A stretch of DNA of 64,000 nt from Spirosoma sp. SC4-14 (GCF_037201965.1 NZ_CP147518.1:7185001-7249000), one strand, 5' to 3'; counted from the stretch's first letter, positions 32,484 to 41,934 are shown. Notes: a model not told the origin generated them from the sequence alone. Numbers and translations: made by a program.

Positions 32484-32990
32484 ATGCGTCTTACACTACT
32501 TTTTCTAACCTTACTGGCGTTTATCGCAGGTTGTTCGACCACAACGGTGTACATTGTACGGCATGGCGAAAAAGTAGACGAAAGCGATTCCACAAACCTC
32601 AGTCCAGCGGGCTTTGCCCGTGCCAATGCACTCGCCGACACGCTGGCCAATCGGGGCATCGATTCTATTTTCTCGACACCCTACCGACGTACCCGCCAAA
32701 CTGCCGAACCACTGGCCAAACGCATGGGCGTTGCCATTACCAACTATCCAGCCAAGCCTGTTGACGCTATTGTAGAACGTGTCCGACATATTCGGAACAA
32801 AACCGTTCTGGTAGTTGGGCATAGCAACACGATTCTGGAGATTGCCAAAGGTCTTGGCACTTCGCCTAGCCTGGCTAAAATTGAATCCGGCGATTTCGAC
32901 AATCTGCTTCGGGTTCGGATTCATCGCGGCCCGTTCGCTAAATCCATTGACCTTTCACAAAGTACCTACGGCCAAATTACTCCTCCATAA
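32484..32990 (+). CDS. Lipoprotein histidine phosphatase (SixA-like)
   Basis: A 168-residue histidine-phosphatase superfamily member. MRLTLLFLTLLAFIAGC is a lipoprotein signal peptide with Cys17 as the lipid-bearing residue, so the protein is anchored in the periplasm. The RHG catalytic motif is at 26-28 (TVYIVRHGEK), with a second catalytic His in VLVVGHSNT (about 111). The cap region is short, as in SixA, which dephosphorylates phosphohistidine. The targets of such periplasmic forms are unknown. It follows carB directly, past a terminator. Confidence 0.85.
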   Translation: MRLTLLFLTLLAFIAGCSTTTVYIVRHGEKVDESDSTNLSPAGFARANALADTLANRGIDSIFSTPYRRTRQTAEPLAKRMGVAITNYPAKPVDAIVERVRHIRNKTVLVVGHSNTILEIAKGLGTSPSLAKIESGDFDNLLRVRIHRGPFAKSIDLSQSTYGQITPP

Positions 32991-33184
32991 GCCGGGGTTC
33001 GATACTTTCATGGCAGGTTTCCGTCTGACTAACTATCTGTTGTATATGATTCGGAGCACAGTTGGTCGCTTTTATATGACGTCTCAGCCCGCATCTTACC
33101 CAGATCATACAGATGCTGCTTAGACGGCAGTAGTACCGACGTATACCTTTGTTTCTGCCATTTATCGCCAACTTTTCCAGCTGG

Positions 33185-33682
33185 ATGAAACGACTTGTTA
33201 GTATCCTGTTCCTCAACCTGCTTTCGCCAGGTCCCCTATGCTCAGCGCAACCGATTAAAGAGGCTACTGCTGCGCCTGTAGTAATCAAAAAAACGGCAAA
33301 GGCCATTACACCTGCCACCTATACCGGAAAGCAGGTTGTAGTAGGCAATGGTGGCGGTTTTACGGGCGCATCTACCAGTTATTATTTACTCGAAAATGGG
33401 CAGTTGTTTGGCCGTCGGAGCCACGATACAACCTTTACGTTTCTGGCCAAACAAACGACCACCAACACAAAGCGCATTTTTTCGAAGGTCGAGAACAGTT
33501 GTAAAATCAAAAAAACGCGGTTCGATCATCCCGGCAACGTCTACACGTTTGTTCAGTGGCGCAAAGGGAAAACGAGTTATAAAGTGACCTGGGGGGCTAC
33601 AGGCAAAAAAGCGCCATCCAATTATCCTAAATTCTACAATTCGTTCATGGCCATGATTCCGGCTTCGCTACGACTCAAGTAG
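33185..33682 (+). CDS. Exported hypothetical protein
   Basis: A 165-residue protein with a probable signal peptide (MKRLVSILFLNLLSPGPLCSA), beginning at the ATG at 33185; the frame is open from 33149. The mature protein is basic and aromatic, with the pattern TGKQVVVGNGGGFTGASTSYYLLENGQLFGRRS, then FSKVENSCKIKKTRFDHPGNVYTFVQW and TYKVTWGATGKKAP. The repeated polar-aromatic strands suggest a small beta domain, and the two Gly-rich turns mark the start of the fold. I do not recognise the family. It is 31 bp upstream of the M4 protease gene and could be co-transcribed. Confidence 0.65.
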   Translation: MKRLVSILFLNLLSPGPLCSAQPIKEATAAPVVIKKTAKAITPATYTGKQVVVGNGGGFTGASTSYYLLENGQLFGRRSHDTTFTFLAKQTTTNTKRIFSKVENSCKIKKTRFDHPGNVYTFVQWRKGKTSYKVTWGATGKKAPSNYPKFYNSFMAMIPASLRLK

Positions 33683-33713
33683 GTAGAACAGAAACAGCAA
33701 CGCATAATTAGTT

Positions 33714-36700
33714 ATGAAACAACATGTACTGGTTTTAGCACTTCTGACGGCTACAGTAGCAGCGGCTCAACAGCCTACCGGAGGCTTTGCCCCAAAAGCA
33801 AAAACCTCGTCGGCCAGCAAGGGGTTAGCGGCCCGGTTAAATGCAGTAGTTGTACCGGTTCCCAAAAACCAAACGGCTCGTCAATCATTCCAGGCTACCA
33901 GCGGTTCGCAACTGCGCATCCAGCCTATTCGCCTACGGGTTATCCACGACGAAAAAACCGGACTACCCGTTTTTATTGAACGAAAGGCGGCCTCTCTTTC
34001 TACAACTTCGCAAAAAAACAGTGGCGCACGCCTATCGGCGGCTGCAGCCACTTCGGCAACATTTCAGTTTTTAGGACAGGTGAAAGGACTCCTGAAAGTC
34101 ACTAATCCGGAAGCTACCTTCACCGTTTCGCGTACTGATACCGACGATCTGGGACAAATGCACGTTCGTATGTCGCAAACCTATGCTGGAGTTCCGGTGC
34201 TCGGTTCCGAACTTGTGGCCCATCTCACCAATGGCGAAGTGACAGTATTGAACGGCCGGTATCAGCCCATTCCCGACGGGTTATCCACAACGCCTAAACT
34301 AGCCCTTGCTGAAGCTTCGGACCGGGCCTTAAAAGATGTTCGCAGCCAGGTAAAGGTACGGACCTTCGGCGATAATATCCTCAACATGAAGCCCACCGAA
34401 GGTGATTTGTGTATTTTCACATCAACCGGGGGGGCGAAACTGGCCTATCAACTTACGGTTCGGCCTAATATACTCGAACGCTGGGAATATATTATTGATG
34501 CTCAGACGGGCAATGTACTCGATAAATATAATACGACATGCACGTTTCTTGGCCCCATCAAAGCGTCGGGTCGCGATTTGAATGGTCAAAATCGCTCATT
34601 TCAAACCTATCAGGACGGTAGTGGTTACTACATGATCGACGCATCGCGGCCGATGTTCAATGCATCGACGTCCAAGATGCCGAGCAGCCCGGCCGGTGCG
34701 CTCTGGACCATCGATGCCCGTAATACTTTTGGCGATAATCAGAAGATCTATCAGATCACATCGAGCAACAATACCGACTGGTCGCCCACGGCAGTTTCAG
34801 CGCATTACAATGCTGGTGTTGCCTACGACTACTACCGCAACACCTTTAACCGGAATGCCCTGAATGGCAACGGAGCTACCATGATCTCGTTGATCAATGT
34901 AAAAGACGATGATGGCACAGCCCTCGACAATGCCTACTGGAACGGTAAAGTAATGGCCTACGGGAACGGAAAGCTTCTGAAACCACTGGCTGGCGCTCTG
35001 GATGTAGCCGGGCATGAAATGACACACGGCGTAATTGAGAACACGGCGAATCTTCAGTACAAAAGCCAGTCGGGAGCCATTAACGAATCGATGGCCGATG
35101 TGTTTGGCACCATGATCGACCGCGACGACTGGATGATGGGCGAAGACATTGCCACGCCCAATATATTACCTTCGGGCGCTGTCCGGAACCTGTCGAATCC
35201 TAATCAGGGAGGAAAAGTCAAAGATCCGAACGGTTATCAGCCAGCAACAATGTCGCAGTATGAAAACACAACCGACGACAATGGTGGCGTTCATACAAAC
35301 AGTGGTATCCCCAATTTTGCCTTCTATAAATTTGCCACAACGATCGGGAAAGACAAAGCCGAGAAAGTTTATTACCGGGCTCTGACAACCTATCTGGTCC
35401 GGACATCTCAATTTCTCGATTTACGGCTAGCAGTCATTAAAGCTGCTGGCGACCTTTATGGCGCTAGTGGTGCTGAAGTAACGGCCGCTAAAAATGCATT
35501 CGATGCCGTTGGTATTGTCGAAAATGGCCAGACATCGCCCGATCCGGGCAAGCAACCCGATGTGCCGGTGGCTACTGGCCAGGATTTGCTGTTGCTGTCT
35601 GATGTCAGCGATGCAAAACTATACTCAACTAATACGGCCATAAAACCGGCTCAGTTCGACCTTAAAACATCGCTGGGGCTAGTGCACCGACCGAGTGTTA
35701 CCGACGATGGCAAGTATGCCTATTACGTTACGACCGATAAACGAATTCGGGCGGTTAATCTGACCGGCACACCTAACGAAACAATCATATCCGACGAAAC
35801 CATCTGGGACAATGTAGCCATTTCAAAAGATGGCTCTAAACTAGCCGCGCTCACCGCCGATCAGGATGGCTCTATTTATGTATACAGTTATAGCAAGAAA
35901 AAATGGGCAGAGTTTAAGCTTTACAACCCAACCTATTCGCAGGGGGTAGCCACTGGCGACGTAAAATATGCCGACTCATTTGAGTGGGATTTTACGGGCG
36001 AAAACATCGTCTATGATGCGTATAATGAGTTAGCAAACAGTAATGGAGAAATCATAAACTACTGGGATGTGGGCTTCATCAATGTCTGGAACAGTCAAAC
36101 CAGCGATTTTTCCGACGGCACCATCCAGAAACTTTTTTCGGATCTGGAAGATGGCGAAAGCGTTGGAAACCCATCGTTCTCTAAAAACTCACCTGACATC
36201 ATTGCATTCGACTACTTCAACGAAAACGACGATAGCTACTATGTACTGGCTGCCGATCTAAGCACAGGAAACCTAAAAGACGTCTATAAAAATAATACAC
36301 TGGGTTTCCCAAGCTATTCGCGCCTGGATAATTCAATGGTATTTAGCACTGAAACCAATGGCCGGGAAGACGTGGCTGGTATTAACCTGACCAGCGATAA
36401 GGTAACCCCATCGGGCAATGCAACGGTCTTATATACCAGTGCCAAATGGCCGGTATGGTATACGCAGGGAACGCGCGATTTGCCAACCAGGACATCCCAG
36501 ACGATCACGTTCGATATTATTGCTGACCGCTATCTGAACCAGGGCGATCTGACGCTGAAAGCCACAGCATCATCTAATCTGGCGGTTAATTTTTCGGTAC
36601 GTAGCGGCCCCGCAACGCTTAGTGGAAGTACGCTGAAATTTACAGGCATTGGAGCCGTTACGGTGCGGGCCTATCAGGATGGCAATAGCCAGTATGCAGC

Positions 36701-37004
36701 CGCAACACCTGTCGACCGAACGTTTAGCATTCTGGCCGTAACGGGTACCGAACCAACCTGGGCCGATGCGTTGTCGGTTTACCCGAATCCGGTCAACTCA
36801 ACGCTGACCGTCGAATTGCCAGCTAGTGAAACGCTCGATGCTGTTTCGCTGAAAGCCCTCACCGGAGCAACCGTTGTGCGACCCGGCATCAAAGCCCATC
36901 AGAAAACACTAACGCTCGATGTTAGTCAGTTGCCTAAAGGGCTTTATCTGCTCCAGGTAGAAACGGCTAACGGAACAGCTAATCGGAAGATTGTGAAGGA
37001 GTAA
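33714..37004 (+). CDS. M4 (thermolysin-like) metallopeptidase with beta-propeller and T9SS domain
   Basis: A large secreted zinc endopeptidase of 1,096 residues. A signal peptide (ATVAAAQQPTGG) precedes an FTP/PepSY propeptide (about 90-270). The M4 catalytic domain follows with AGHEMTHGVIENT (HExxH near residue 434), then NESMADVFG (zinc Glu) and DNGGVHTNSGIPN. About 620-920 resembles a propeller of repeats (e.g. DVAGINLTSDK), and a short cadherin-like segment leads to the C-terminal type A T9SS sorting domain (about 1018-1096, SVYPNPVNSTLTVELP to GLYLLQVETANG). Secretion by T9SS to the surface or medium is expected. Target proteins are unknown. Confidence 0.92.
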   Translation: MKQHVLVLALLTATVAAAQQPTGGFAPKAKTSSASKGLAARLNAVVVPVPKNQTARQSFQATSGSQLRIQPIRLRVIHDEKTGLPVFIERKAASLSTTSQKNSGARLSAAAATSATFQFLGQVKGLLKVTNPEATFTVSRTDTDDLGQMHVRMSQTYAGVPVLGSELVAHLTNGEVTVLNGRYQPIPDGLSTTPKLALAEASDRALKDVRSQVKVRTFGDNILNMKPTEGDLCIFTSTGGAKLAYQLTVRPNILERWEYIIDAQTGNVLDKYNTTCTFLGPIKASGRDLNGQNRSFQTYQDGSGYYMIDASRPMFNASTSKMPSSPAGALWTIDARNTFGDNQKIYQITSSNNTDWSPTAVSAHYNAGVAYDYYRNTFNRNALNGNGATMISLINVKDDDGTALDNAYWNGKVMAYGNGKLLKPLAGALDVAGHEMTHGVIENTANLQYKSQSGAINESMADVFGTMIDRDDWMMGEDIATPNILPSGAVRNLSNPNQGGKVKDPNGYQPATMSQYENTTDDNGGVHTNSGIPNFAFYKFATTIGKDKAEKVYYRALTTYLVRTSQFLDLRLAVIKAAGDLYGASGAEVTAAKNAFDAVGIVENGQTSPDPGKQPDVPVATGQDLLLLSDVSDAKLYSTNTAIKPAQFDLKTSLGLVHRPSVTDDGKYAYYVTTDKRIRAVNLTGTPNETIISDETIWDNVAISKDGSKLAALTADQDGSIYVYSYSKKKWAEFKLYNPTYSQGVATGDVKYADSFEWDFTGENIVYDAYNELANSNGEIINYWDVGFINVWNSQTSDFSDGTIQKLFSDLEDGESVGNPSFSKNSPDIIAFDYFNENDDSYYVLAADLSTGNLKDVYKNNTLGFPSYSRLDNSMVFSTETNGREDVAGINLTSDKVTPSGNATVLYTSAKWPVWYTQGTRDLPTRTSQTITFDIIADRYLNQGDLTLKATASSNLAVNFSVRSGPATLSGSTLKFTGIGAVTVRAYQDGNSQYAAATPVDRTFSILAVTGTEPTWADALSVYPNPVNSTLTVELPASETLDAVSLKALTGATVVRPGIKAHQKTLTLDVSQLPKGLYLLQVETANGTANRKIVKE

Positions 37005-37010
37005 ATTGGT

Positions 37011-37067
37011 CATTGGTCAGTAGCCATTGGAAAATAAAACAAACATCCCAATGACTACTGACCAATG
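37011..37067. terminator. 20-bp inverted repeat between convergent protease genes
   Basis: Arms 37011-37030 (CATTGGTCAGTAGCCATTGG) and 37048-37067, one G-T-type mismatch. Sequence units match 11779-11817 (CAGTAGTCATT). Confidence 0.8.
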
Positions 37068-37071
37068 GCTT

Positions 37072-38439
37072 TTACTTTGTTGTGATGTCAATAACGCCTT
37101 TTGCTTTATTGACATTCATACTTGCAATGGCATCTGGCGAAAGTGTTTTTATCTTTTGTCGATCAACTTCCTTACCATTGATATAAACGTGCTTTATATC
37201 TTTTAGGAAAGCATCGCTCTTATCGGCCTTTTCTGTCAGTTGAAAATTGATGGGCAGGTTAAACTTTACATTTACAGCCTTACCGTCCTGCGTAGCGGGT
37301 GTCCAGTTTGGCATATTTTTCACTACCCGAACGGCTTCGGCATCGGCTCCATAACCAATACCTTTCAGAATCTGTATATCGGCAATTTCACCCGTTTTCG
37401 TAACAATAAAACTAACGAACACTTTGCCTTCTACCTTGGCTTTCTGAGCTGCTTCGGGATATTTGAGATTTTCACCGAGGTATTCACCCAACTTCGCCAT
37501 ACCGCCGGGGAATTGAGGACTATTTTCAACCAGTGTCAACACTGCTCCCTCGACCTTTACCGACTTACGGGACGATCCGCTGCTTTGTGGTAAATCCTGT
37601 TCTGATTGCGTACACATAACTAATAAAGCAGCCAGCGGCAACACCAGTGCATAGCTGAAGAGCGACCAATTTTTGGATGCGGGTTTTTGTAACATAACGA
37701 TTCGTTGTTTAAGGGTTGATTTAGAAACAAAGGGAGTTATTAGTGTAGCTAATGGAATATTGAGCGCATAAGCGACCAGTTGTTGCGGGTAATCGGGCTG
37801 AGGAGTTTGTAGCACCGCCCGGTCGGCCAGGAACTCGTGTACTTCCTGCAAAGCCCGTTTATAAAGCCACACGACCGGGTTGAACCAGAAAGCCGCTAAC
37901 ACAATTTCTACAAAAAGCACATCGGCCGTATGTCGCTGACGAATGTGGGCTTCTTCGTGTCGCAATAACGAGTCCGGGCCAGCCTGAGCATCGGTACGGT
38001 TTAGAACCAGATACGACCCAAACGAAAATGAGGGAGACGAGTCGTCGGGTAAACGAACCAGCGTAAAAGCGGCCCGCTTTTCGGCAGAACCGCTACCAAT
38101 AAGCCGAAGCACCGAACGGACCATAACTACCAGCCGAATAACCATCAGGCTAGTACCGACGCCATAAATCAGCCAAAGCCATTCTGAAGTCGTTAGGCCA
38201 CTGGTCTTACTGACGGCTGGCGTAATTGACAGATCAGTCAATGTAATCGTGCCCAGAGGCAAAGGCTCAGCAACCTGAGGGAGTTCGAGCAAAGGAAGGA
38301 ATATAGAGCCGACTATCGAGCCGAGCAAATAAGCCCGGTTCAGGCCGAAAAATGTATTCCGCCGAAACAGCAACCGGTAGCAGCCGTAAAATAGCAACAG
38401 ATAAAGACTGGCTGAGAGAAGATACGGTAGCGTTATCAT
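37072..38439 (-). CDS. M56 (BlaR1-like) metallopeptidase with TonB C-terminal domain
   Basis: A 455-residue membrane protein of the BlaR1/MecR1 class. N-terminal hydrophobic helices flank a cytoplasm-facing M56 zinc site in SLLRHEEAHIRQRHTADVL (HExxH near residue 160). After a transmembrane helix (FSYALVLPLAALLVMC) an extracytoplasmic tail has the TonB C-terminal fold (GEYLGENLKYPEAAQKAKV, EGKVFVSFIVTKTGEI, GKAVNVKFNLPINFQL). The final residues VDRQKIKTLSPDAIASMNV resemble the end of a TonB receptor plug. Translationally coupled (4-bp overlap) to the preceding M56 gene. In the Bla/Mec paradigm it senses a periplasmic signal and cleaves the repressor; the ligand here is unknown. Confidence 0.85.
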   Translation of the reverse strand: MITLPYLLSASLYLLLFYGCYRLLFRRNTFFGLNRAYLLGSIVGSIFLPLLELPQVAEPLPLGTITLTDLSITPAVSKTSGLTTSEWLWLIYGVGTSLMVIRLVVMVRSVLRLIGSGSAEKRAAFTLVRLPDDSSPSFSFGSYLVLNRTDAQAGPDSLLRHEEAHIRQRHTADVLFVEIVLAAFWFNPVVWLYKRALQEVHEFLADRAVLQTPQPDYPQQLVAYALNIPLATLITPFVSKSTLKQRIVMLQKPASKNWSLFSYALVLPLAALLVMCTQSEQDLPQSSGSSRKSVKVEGAVLTLVENSPQFPGGMAKLGEYLGENLKYPEAAQKAKVEGKVFVSFIVTKTGEIADIQILKGIGYGADAEAVRVVKNMPNWTPATQDGKAVNVKFNLPINFQLTEKADKSDAFLKDIKHVYINGKEVDRQKIKTLSPDAIASMNVNKAKGVIDITTK

Positions 38440-40277
38440 TTTGTCTTAGGCTTTGTTTTGATAATAATGACTCCATACTTTCCTTTCTCACCATACTGAG
38501 CGATTGCAGCCGCATCTTTTAACACTTCGACGCTTTCAATGGTATTCGGATTAATAGAATCCGTTGCCTCGCCAGTAACTTCTACCTCATCGACGATATA
38601 TAGTGGTTTTTCGCCTAGCGGACCTAGTGGGCCTCTTCCATTAATCACTGTTACAGTGCTCACCGGTCTTCGGACCGAATTCATAAAAGCACCGTAGTTA
38701 TCAGCATTCGGCAGGGTATCGCCCTTATGAAGTGAGCCCGTTTCTCTAGCTTTTTTTTCGAGAGCAAATTCAATAGGTAGCTGGTAGAGACTCGATACGT
38801 TTCTGCCCTGCTGTTTAGCCGGAATCCATTTGGGCATCTGCCGAACTACTCGCAATGCCTCCTCATCGCAGCCACTGCCAATGCCTTTTTTCACCGTTGC
38901 CGAACCAACACGGCCCGTCGGTAGCACCATAAACTCAACAAATACGACACCCTGAACGCCAGCCGTACGGGCCGTGGCCGGATAATGCAGCGCATGAGCT
39001 ATGTATTGCATCAGCCCCGGTACGCCCGTCGGAAAAACAGCCGGTTCTTCAACAGCCGTATACACCGTTCCATTAATAGTTTCGGACGATGGCGGCACCC
39101 GAACCGGCATAGCCAAATTGGGCTTAATACGTTTATACATGGCCGTCGCACCCATTTTAGGCAACTCATTAGGGCTGGCAACGGCTAGAGCAATATTAAT
39201 TTTCGAACGCGCTTCTACATCCACGGCCTGTGTTGCGAAACCCACAAAGCTTACAACCAGCGCAGCGTCTTTAGGTACATTTTTCAGTATGAAACGGCCC
39301 TGGCTATCCGTTGAGGCTCCCTTCTCTGTACCGGCAATGAGCACAGTAGCTCCAGGCAGCGGTCTTTTATCAATTTTATTGGTTACCTGCCCCGAAACGG
39401 TAATCGCTTCGCCCGTCACCCGGTCAACAACCGTTGCCAATTGCTGCTGATCAGTGGTCATGGCCAATAGCAGTAAGGCTAGTGGTAAAACCAGCGTGTA
39501 TTTGCCTAATGCCCAACGTGTGGTTGCACTTCTGTGCAGCATCTGGATTCGTTGCCGGAGTAGCGATGGCTTAAAGAAACCGTTCGCAATGGAAACCGGC
39601 TGAACGCCTAAACTATAGTCAACCAGAAACTGGGCATAGCCCGAAGGAGGATTGCTTTCCAGATCAGCAATAAACTCATGTACCTGACGCAGCATACGGT
39701 CGATTAGCCACAGAGTCGGACACGCCCAGAACAGCGCTTTTAGTGCCGATACCACCATTACGTCGATGCTATGCCGTTGCTTCACATGAACCAACTCATG
39801 TTTCAGCACAAGGCTGTTATTAGTGTCGGCAGGATTAAGAACGATATAATTAAAAAAAGAAAATGTGGGCGTTTTGGCATCATAGGCTTCGACCAAAACA
39901 TAATTGCCGTATGGCTTCCAGGGCAATTGCCGAATCAATTGTGCTACACGGTTGATCTGAACAATTAGTCGAATGAACAGACCCAGGGCAATCGTTGCAT
40001 AAATGATCGCGGCTAGTTGTTCCCAGTCGACTTCGGTTTCGGCCGACGCAACAACTGTAGTAGTCGGTAATGCTATAATGCCAACCGGCATCGACAACGT
40101 ATCGACCGTTTGTGTGGGCAAGCTCATTAACGGCAAAAGCAAGGTTAGAAGAACCGACGCTAGTAAATAGCTCCGGTTAAGCGTCAGAAACGTATGTTTG
40201 CGCAGTAACAGCCAGTAGCAGCTCGCAAACAAAAGTCCATACAGATTCGCTTTCAGAAAATAGTCGAGTGCATTCAT
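38436..40277 (-). CDS. M56 sensor protease fused to CarboxypepD, TonB and plug-like domains
   Basis: A 613-residue protein starting MNALDYFLKANLYGLLFA, with an M56 zinc site in LVLKHELVHVKQRHSIDVM (HExxH near residue 165) among N-terminal membrane helices. After a further membrane helix (TLVLPLALLLLAMTT) come a carboxypeptidase-D-like regulatory domain (about 285-370, VSGQVTNKIDKRPLPGATV), a TonB C-terminal domain (about 425-515) and an end resembling a TonB-dependent receptor plug (IESVEVLKDAAAIAQYGEKG). It overlaps blaI by 4 bp and the next M56 gene by 4 bp, so the three form one operon. Accretion of receptor-like domains on a BlaR1 protease is characteristic of Bacteroidota; the signal is unknown. 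Confidence 0.87.
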   Translation of the reverse strand: MNALDYFLKANLYGLLFASCYWLLLRKHTFLTLNRSYLLASVLLTLLLPLMSLPTQTVDTLSMPVGIIALPTTTVVASAETEVDWEQLAAIIYATIALGLFIRLIVQINRVAQLIRQLPWKPYGNYVLVEAYDAKTPTFSFFNYIVLNPADTNNSLVLKHELVHVKQRHSIDVMVVSALKALFWACPTLWLIDRMLRQVHEFIADLESNPPSGYAQFLVDYSLGVQPVSIANGFFKPSLLRQRIQMLHRSATTRWALGKYTLVLPLALLLLAMTTDQQQLATVVDRVTGEAITVSGQVTNKIDKRPLPGATVLIAGTEKGASTDSQGRFILKNVPKDAALVVSFVGFATQAVDVEARSKINIALAVASPNELPKMGATAMYKRIKPNLAMPVRVPPSSETINGTVYTAVEEPAVFPTGVPGLMQYIAHALHYPATARTAGVQGVVFVEFMVLPTGRVGSATVKKGIGSGCDEEALRVVRQMPKWIPAKQQGRNVSSLYQLPIEFALEKKARETGSLHKGDTLPNADNYGAFMNSVRRPVSTVTVINGRGPLGPLGEKPLYIVDEVEVTGEATDSINPNTIESVEVLKDAAAIAQYGEKGKYGVIIIKTKPKTK

Positions 40278-40645
40278 TGGTCTTTCTTCTGGTTTAGGAG
40301 CTTTATGATGTCGTTGGCTTCGGAGAGGCTAATGTTTTTATCCTGCACGAAAAACGACACCAGCTTTTTAAGCGAATTATCGAAATAATTCACCATTAGT
40401 TGTTCGGTCTGAAAACGCCGATACTGTTCTTCCGAAATGAGTGGATAGTATTCGTGCGTTTTGCCGTAGGCTGTATAGCCTACCAGTTCTTTTTTCTCCA
40501 GAATCCGAATAATCGTCGAAACAGTATTGTAGGCTGGTTTCGGCTCCGGCAGCTCTGCCAGAACATCTTTTACAAAGCCTTTCTGAAGCTTCCATAAGAC
40601 CCGCATAATTTCTTCTTCGGCTTTTGTCAGTTCACGTAGCTGCAT
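40274..40645 (-). CDS. BlaI/MecI/CopY family transcriptional repressor
   Basis: A 123-residue winged-helix repressor. The N-terminal DNA-binding domain is LRELTKAEEEIMRVLWKLQKGFVKDVLAELPEPKPAYNTVSTIIRILEKKELVGYTAYGKTHEYYPLIS (about 4-72), with recognition helix around YNTVSTIIRILEKKEL. The C-terminal dimerisation helices follow. It is the first gene of an operon with two M56 proteases and surely represses its own operon through dyads over its promoter at 40808-40855. In the family, protease-mediated cleavage inactivates the repressor. Which stress induces it is not shown here. Confidence 0.9.
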   Translation of the reverse strand: MQLRELTKAEEEIMRVLWKLQKGFVKDVLAELPEPKPAYNTVSTIIRILEKKELVGYTAYGKTHEYYPLISEEQYRRFQTEQLMVNYFDNSLKKLVSFFVQDKNISLSEANDIIKLLNQKKDQ

Positions 40646-41124
40646 TTGTCTGTTTAATTGCCCATAGGGCTTTTTGATAAAGGATATAACCGCGTAGCGG
40701 TGGTTTTTTATGGCAAAAAGAAAACTCCAGCCTTTTTGCTATTCTGTCATGTGGCATCGACCAGTCCGACTTCGGCCTTTTGTAAGCGAGCCCTGCACAA
40801 ACGTATGACTAATACTTTAGTTTTACAACTAATTAATTAGTTATTAGTTGTAAAAAATAAGCTAAACACTAAAATTTGCTTTACAGACGCCTATAAATGA
40901 ATTTTTCAAAGTAGCCTGATCCTCACGTTCCACGCCTGATCAGTGACCAGGAAAAACGTCGCTATCGGGCTGACTTATTCACCAATATCGCACAGGCCAA
41001 ATTCGTTCTATATAGACTTTTGCCGTAACCACTTACTCAATCGTCTCCAGAAAGGTTGGGATTGAAGAGGTGATTAGCCAACTTTACTTTATTTGACTAC
41101 ACTTTATAGACAGACCGAATACAA
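40646..41124. other. Divergent region between blaI operon and sensor kinase
   Basis: Contains the blaI promoter and operator dyads (40798-40855), and a GC-rich 5-bp hairpin near 40690 in the blaI leader. Otherwise no coding frame seen. The sensor kinase promoter is not identified. Confidence 0.5.
40798..40855 (-). promoter_or_regulatory. blaI promoter with overlapping paired operator dyads
   Basis: Minus-strand -7 element TACGTTTG (40805-40798) with -33 TTG at 40828-40826, 20 bp apart. Over it lie two ACTAA-N4-TTAGT dyads starting at 40808 and 40828, exactly 20 bp apart. The second extends to a 16-bp perfect palindrome AACTAATTAATTAGTT (40827-40842). A larger inverted repeat with perfect 13-bp arms TTTTACAACTAAT covers 40821-40833 and 40843-40855. 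Binding here would block RNA polymerase. Confidence 0.75.
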
Positions 41125-41934
41125 ATGGACTCTGGCTTTGTTATAGCTGTTGGTACGGCCGTACTGTTGGTGATGGCTCTGTTCATCATCCTCTTTGTGG
41201 CCTATTATCAGCAAAAACAGGCCAGACAACAACTGGCTCTGAGCGAATTGCAGGAGCGTCATCGGCGTGAACTGATGACGGCTACGTTTCGCGGGCAGGA
41301 AGAAGAACGCCGACGTCTGGCCGAAGATCTTCACGACGGCATTGGCACCATGCTTTCGGTAACCAAGATGAGCCTCAATCAACTGGAAAGACAATTAGAT
41401 GAGGACAACATCCGGGCCAGCCTTCAGATTCAGAAGACACGCACCATGATCGACGAGACCATGACTAACGTTCGGCGCATCAGCCGCGATCTGGTACCAA
41501 CCACCCTCGAACGTTTTGGTTTACTGGCCGCCCTCGAAGAACTCGCCGACCGGGCAAATGATGGCGAACTGGACGTGCAGCTAGATTGCCCGGAAAGCAT
41601 GAGCCAGTTACCCTCTTCAATCAATCTGATGCTATACCGGATTGCGCAGGAACTGGTCAATAATGCAATTCGCCACGCACGGGCTCATCATATCACAATT
41701 CAGATAGCCTGCCATACCGACAATGTTCGTTTGTCGGTATTGGATGATGGGGTGGGCTTCGATTTCGACGCCGTTACGGAAAACGAGCGCGGTGGCCTGG
41801 GACTACGAAATATTGAAAGTCGGCTCAGTGTTGTTAACGGACACGCCACGTTTGATGTAGCCCCCGGACGAGGCTCCCAAATTCACATACAAATACGTCT
41901 ACAGAATCCGCAACCCGCTACTTTATTAAGTTGA
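41125..41934 (+). CDS. NarL-type sensor histidine kinase
   Basis: A 269-residue membrane sensor kinase with one N-terminal helix (GFVIAVGTAVLLVMALFIILFVA), a short coiled linker and no separate periplasmic sensor domain. The HisKA_3 phospho-acceptor is EERRRLAEDLHDGIGTMLS with His70, the type that works with LuxR-family regulators. The HATPase domain has the N-box ELVNNAIRHARAH and G-boxes VLDDGVGFDFD and GGLGLRNIESRL. It lies 127 bp upstream of the response regulator gene on the same strand, and the two form a two-component system. With so little extracytoplasmic mass it may sense through its membrane helix or a partner. Confidence 0.92.
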   Translation: MDSGFVIAVGTAVLLVMALFIILFVAYYQQKQARQQLALSELQERHRRELMTATFRGQEEERRRLAEDLHDGIGTMLSVTKMSLNQLERQLDEDNIRASLQIQKTRTMIDETMTNVRRISRDLVPTTLERFGLLAALEELADRANDGELDVQLDCPESMSQLPSSINLMLYRIAQELVNNAIRHARAHHITIQIACHTDNVRLSVLDDGVGFDFDAVTENERGGLGLRNIESRLSVVNGHATFDVAPGRGSQIHIQIRLQNPQPATLLS

